Shown here: positions 63,015 to 64,000 of the stretch, in pieces
Layout of the letters: the number at the start of each line of letters is the position of its first letter
Position numbering within the stretch: position 1 is the stretch's first letter
Assembly: GCF_024539815.1 (NCBI RefSeq)
Contig: NZ_JAHHIU010000081.1
Location: 78,874 to 142,873 of the forward strand
From: Streptomyces hayashii
GTDB lineage: Bacteria > Actinomycetota > Actinomycetes > Streptomycetales > Streptomycetaceae
DNA: 64,000 nt
Direction of reading: 5' to 3'
Position numbers and translations under genes: made by a program
Notes under the pieces: generated by a model
Databases searched by the model: none
What the model was told of the DNA's origin: nothing
What the model saw: the letters and a program-made list of their open reading frames with translations, nothing else

Positions 63015-64000
63015 ACGGCCCCCTCCACGGCCTCGGGTGCACGCTCCCGCGAGCGCAGGCTCTCAGCGATCTCGGCGAGTGCTGCCGCTGCCCGGTCACG
63101 GTGGCCGCCGTCCATCGGATGCGTGGAGTAACGGGCCTCGCGGAACAGGACGGTGAGTTCGGCGGCGGCCGCCCTCGCGGGAAGGCCGCCGGCGACGGCC
63201 CGATCCAGCAGGTCCTGCGAACTGTCCGAGGCCCGCCGGGCCACGCCGGAGTCGGCGAGCGACTCCTCCATGGCGACGTAGCAGGCGATGACGGCTGCGC
63301 GGGTGTCGGCCCCGTCCAGCAGGGCGCGGCGCCCGGAGTCCACGGCCCGGGCCAGGCGTTCCTCCTCGTCTTCGAGCGTGGCGTACGTCGTCGGAGCCTC
63401 GGGCGTCGGCAGCCGGGTCAGATACCGCCACAGGCGCCGCCCAGCGAACACGACGGCCACGGCGAGCAGGACGATGCCGAGACCCAGCAGGATGCGCGTC
63501 AACCCGATGTGCATGGTCTGGTCGCTGTGCTCGCCATGCCCTGCGGGTGGCGGAGTCCGCGCCGGATCCTGGCGCGTGGGCGGAAGCCGGGGGGATCCGT
63601 GGCCGTCCCCGCCGCCGTCGTCGGACGAACCGTACTGGTGCAGGACGAGGATGAGCAGCGGGACGGCCAGCGGTGCGACCAGCAACACGCGGCCCACGCT
63701 CTCCGTCAACCGTTCTTCCACCGGGCTGAGTTTCCGGCAGTCGCCGACCTGCTCCAGGTATTTGCCGCGCAGGGCGAAGCCGCCGAGGAGCGACAGCAGA
63801 GCAAGGCCGAACACGAGGACGGGGTTGCCGCCCAGCGGACCCCGCCCCTTGACGAACAGGTCCGTGGCGGGGTGCAACAGCAGTGCTCCCAGGGCGACTC
63901 CGCCCACCACCACAACGCTCGCCGCGGCCTGCGCGGCGCCGATCGTGCCGTGCTGCCGTCGCCCGCCCCCTGCGCGGCCCCGTGTTCTTCCCGCTGCGGG
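63011..64000 (-). CDS. DUF4129-containing membrane protein, 5' end outside window
   Basis: The frame is open to the window edge, and upstream codons encode a hydrophobic stretch (AAASVVVVGGVALGALLLHP), so the gene probably starts beyond 64000. Helices occur at GNPVLVFGLALLSLLGGFAL, VLLVAPLAVPLLILVLHQ and LTRILLGLGIVLLAVAVVFA. A C-terminal DUF4129 follows (GADTRAAVIACYVAMEESLA, SSQDLLDRAVAGGLPARAAA, LTVLFREARYSTHPMD). It heads this part of the MoxR operon. DUF4129 is often linked to transglutaminase-like partners. Confidence 0.85.
   Translation of the reverse strand, partial: PAAGRTRGRAGGGRRQHGTIGAAQAAASVVVVGGVALGALLLHPATDLFVKGRGPLGGNPVLVFGLALLSLLGGFALRGKYLEQVGDCRKLSPVEERLTESVGRVLLVAPLAVPLLILVLHQYGSSDDGGGDGHGSPRLPPTRQDPARTPPPAGHGEHSDQTMHIGLTRILLGLGIVLLAVAVVFAGRRLWRYLTRLPTPEAPTTYATLEDEEERLARAVDSGRRALLDGADTRAAVIACYVAMEESLADSGVARRASDSSQDLLDRAVAGGLPARAAAAELTVLFREARYSTHPMDGGHRDRAAAALAEIAESLRSRERAPEAVEGAV

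Overview
The window is high-GC actinobacterial chromosome, almost certainly Streptomyces. The grounds are the strong third-position GC bias, GTG starts, ATGA-coupled operons, two neighbouring conservon loci, an AccB/AccE acyl-CoA carboxylase pair, a snapalysin-type protease and a CebR-type operator. No rRNA, tRNA or CRISPR array was recognised.

Layout. 1-6.0 kb: the end of one conservon (cvnD) followed by a complete second conservon, cvnABCD. 6.1-8.0 kb, reverse: accE and accB. 8.3-18.0 kb: a one-direction operon encoding the baseplate and spike half of a contractile injection system. It holds a small Afp6-like protein, a LysM hub protein, a VgrG-like spike, a PAAR-like tip, a gp25-like wedge, a baseplate J-like protein, a tail protein I split by a propeller-like insertion, a fibre-like protein and a small charged helical protein. 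No sheath, tube, tape-measure, cap or AAA+ ATPase gene is present. The operon has a promoter-like signal directly upstream of its first gene, so it looks like a defined unit and not a fragment cut by the window edge.

18-38.5 kb: a PadR regulator and acyl-CoA dehydrogenase, a secreted GH3 glucosidase, an amidase, a methyltransferase, an NfeD-like/SPFH pair, and a TetR regulator facing a four-gene molybdenum aldehyde oxidoreductase operon that resembles paoABCD. These are followed by small hypothetical genes, a MarR regulator with a repeated TTGC-N5-GCAA site, and a Tat-exported GH30 glucuronoxylanase behind a perfect CebR box.

38.8-46 kb: two IclR regulators bracket a CutA-like protein and a metal-dependent cyclase-family hydrolase. 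Next comes a scarred accessory stretch with a broken integrase, a resolvase tail and a Tn3 transposase fragment around a serine beta-lactamase/MerR cassette and an unknown gene.

46-64 kb: a subtilase lipoprotein, a flavodoxin-fold reductase and a LysR regulator, then a five-gene CoA-dependent catabolic operon (CoA-transferase, enoyl-CoA hydratase, acetoacetate decarboxylase, 3-hydroxyacyl-CoA dehydrogenase, acyl-CoA dehydrogenase) that ends in a perfect 24-bp hairpin. Snapalysin, a Ser/Thr kinase with a coupled membrane protein, a lipoprotein and two small proteins follow. The right edge is a reverse-strand MoxR/DUF58/DUF4129 membrane operon whose first gene here runs off the window.

All functions are read from sequence motifs and gene context only. 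No database search was run.
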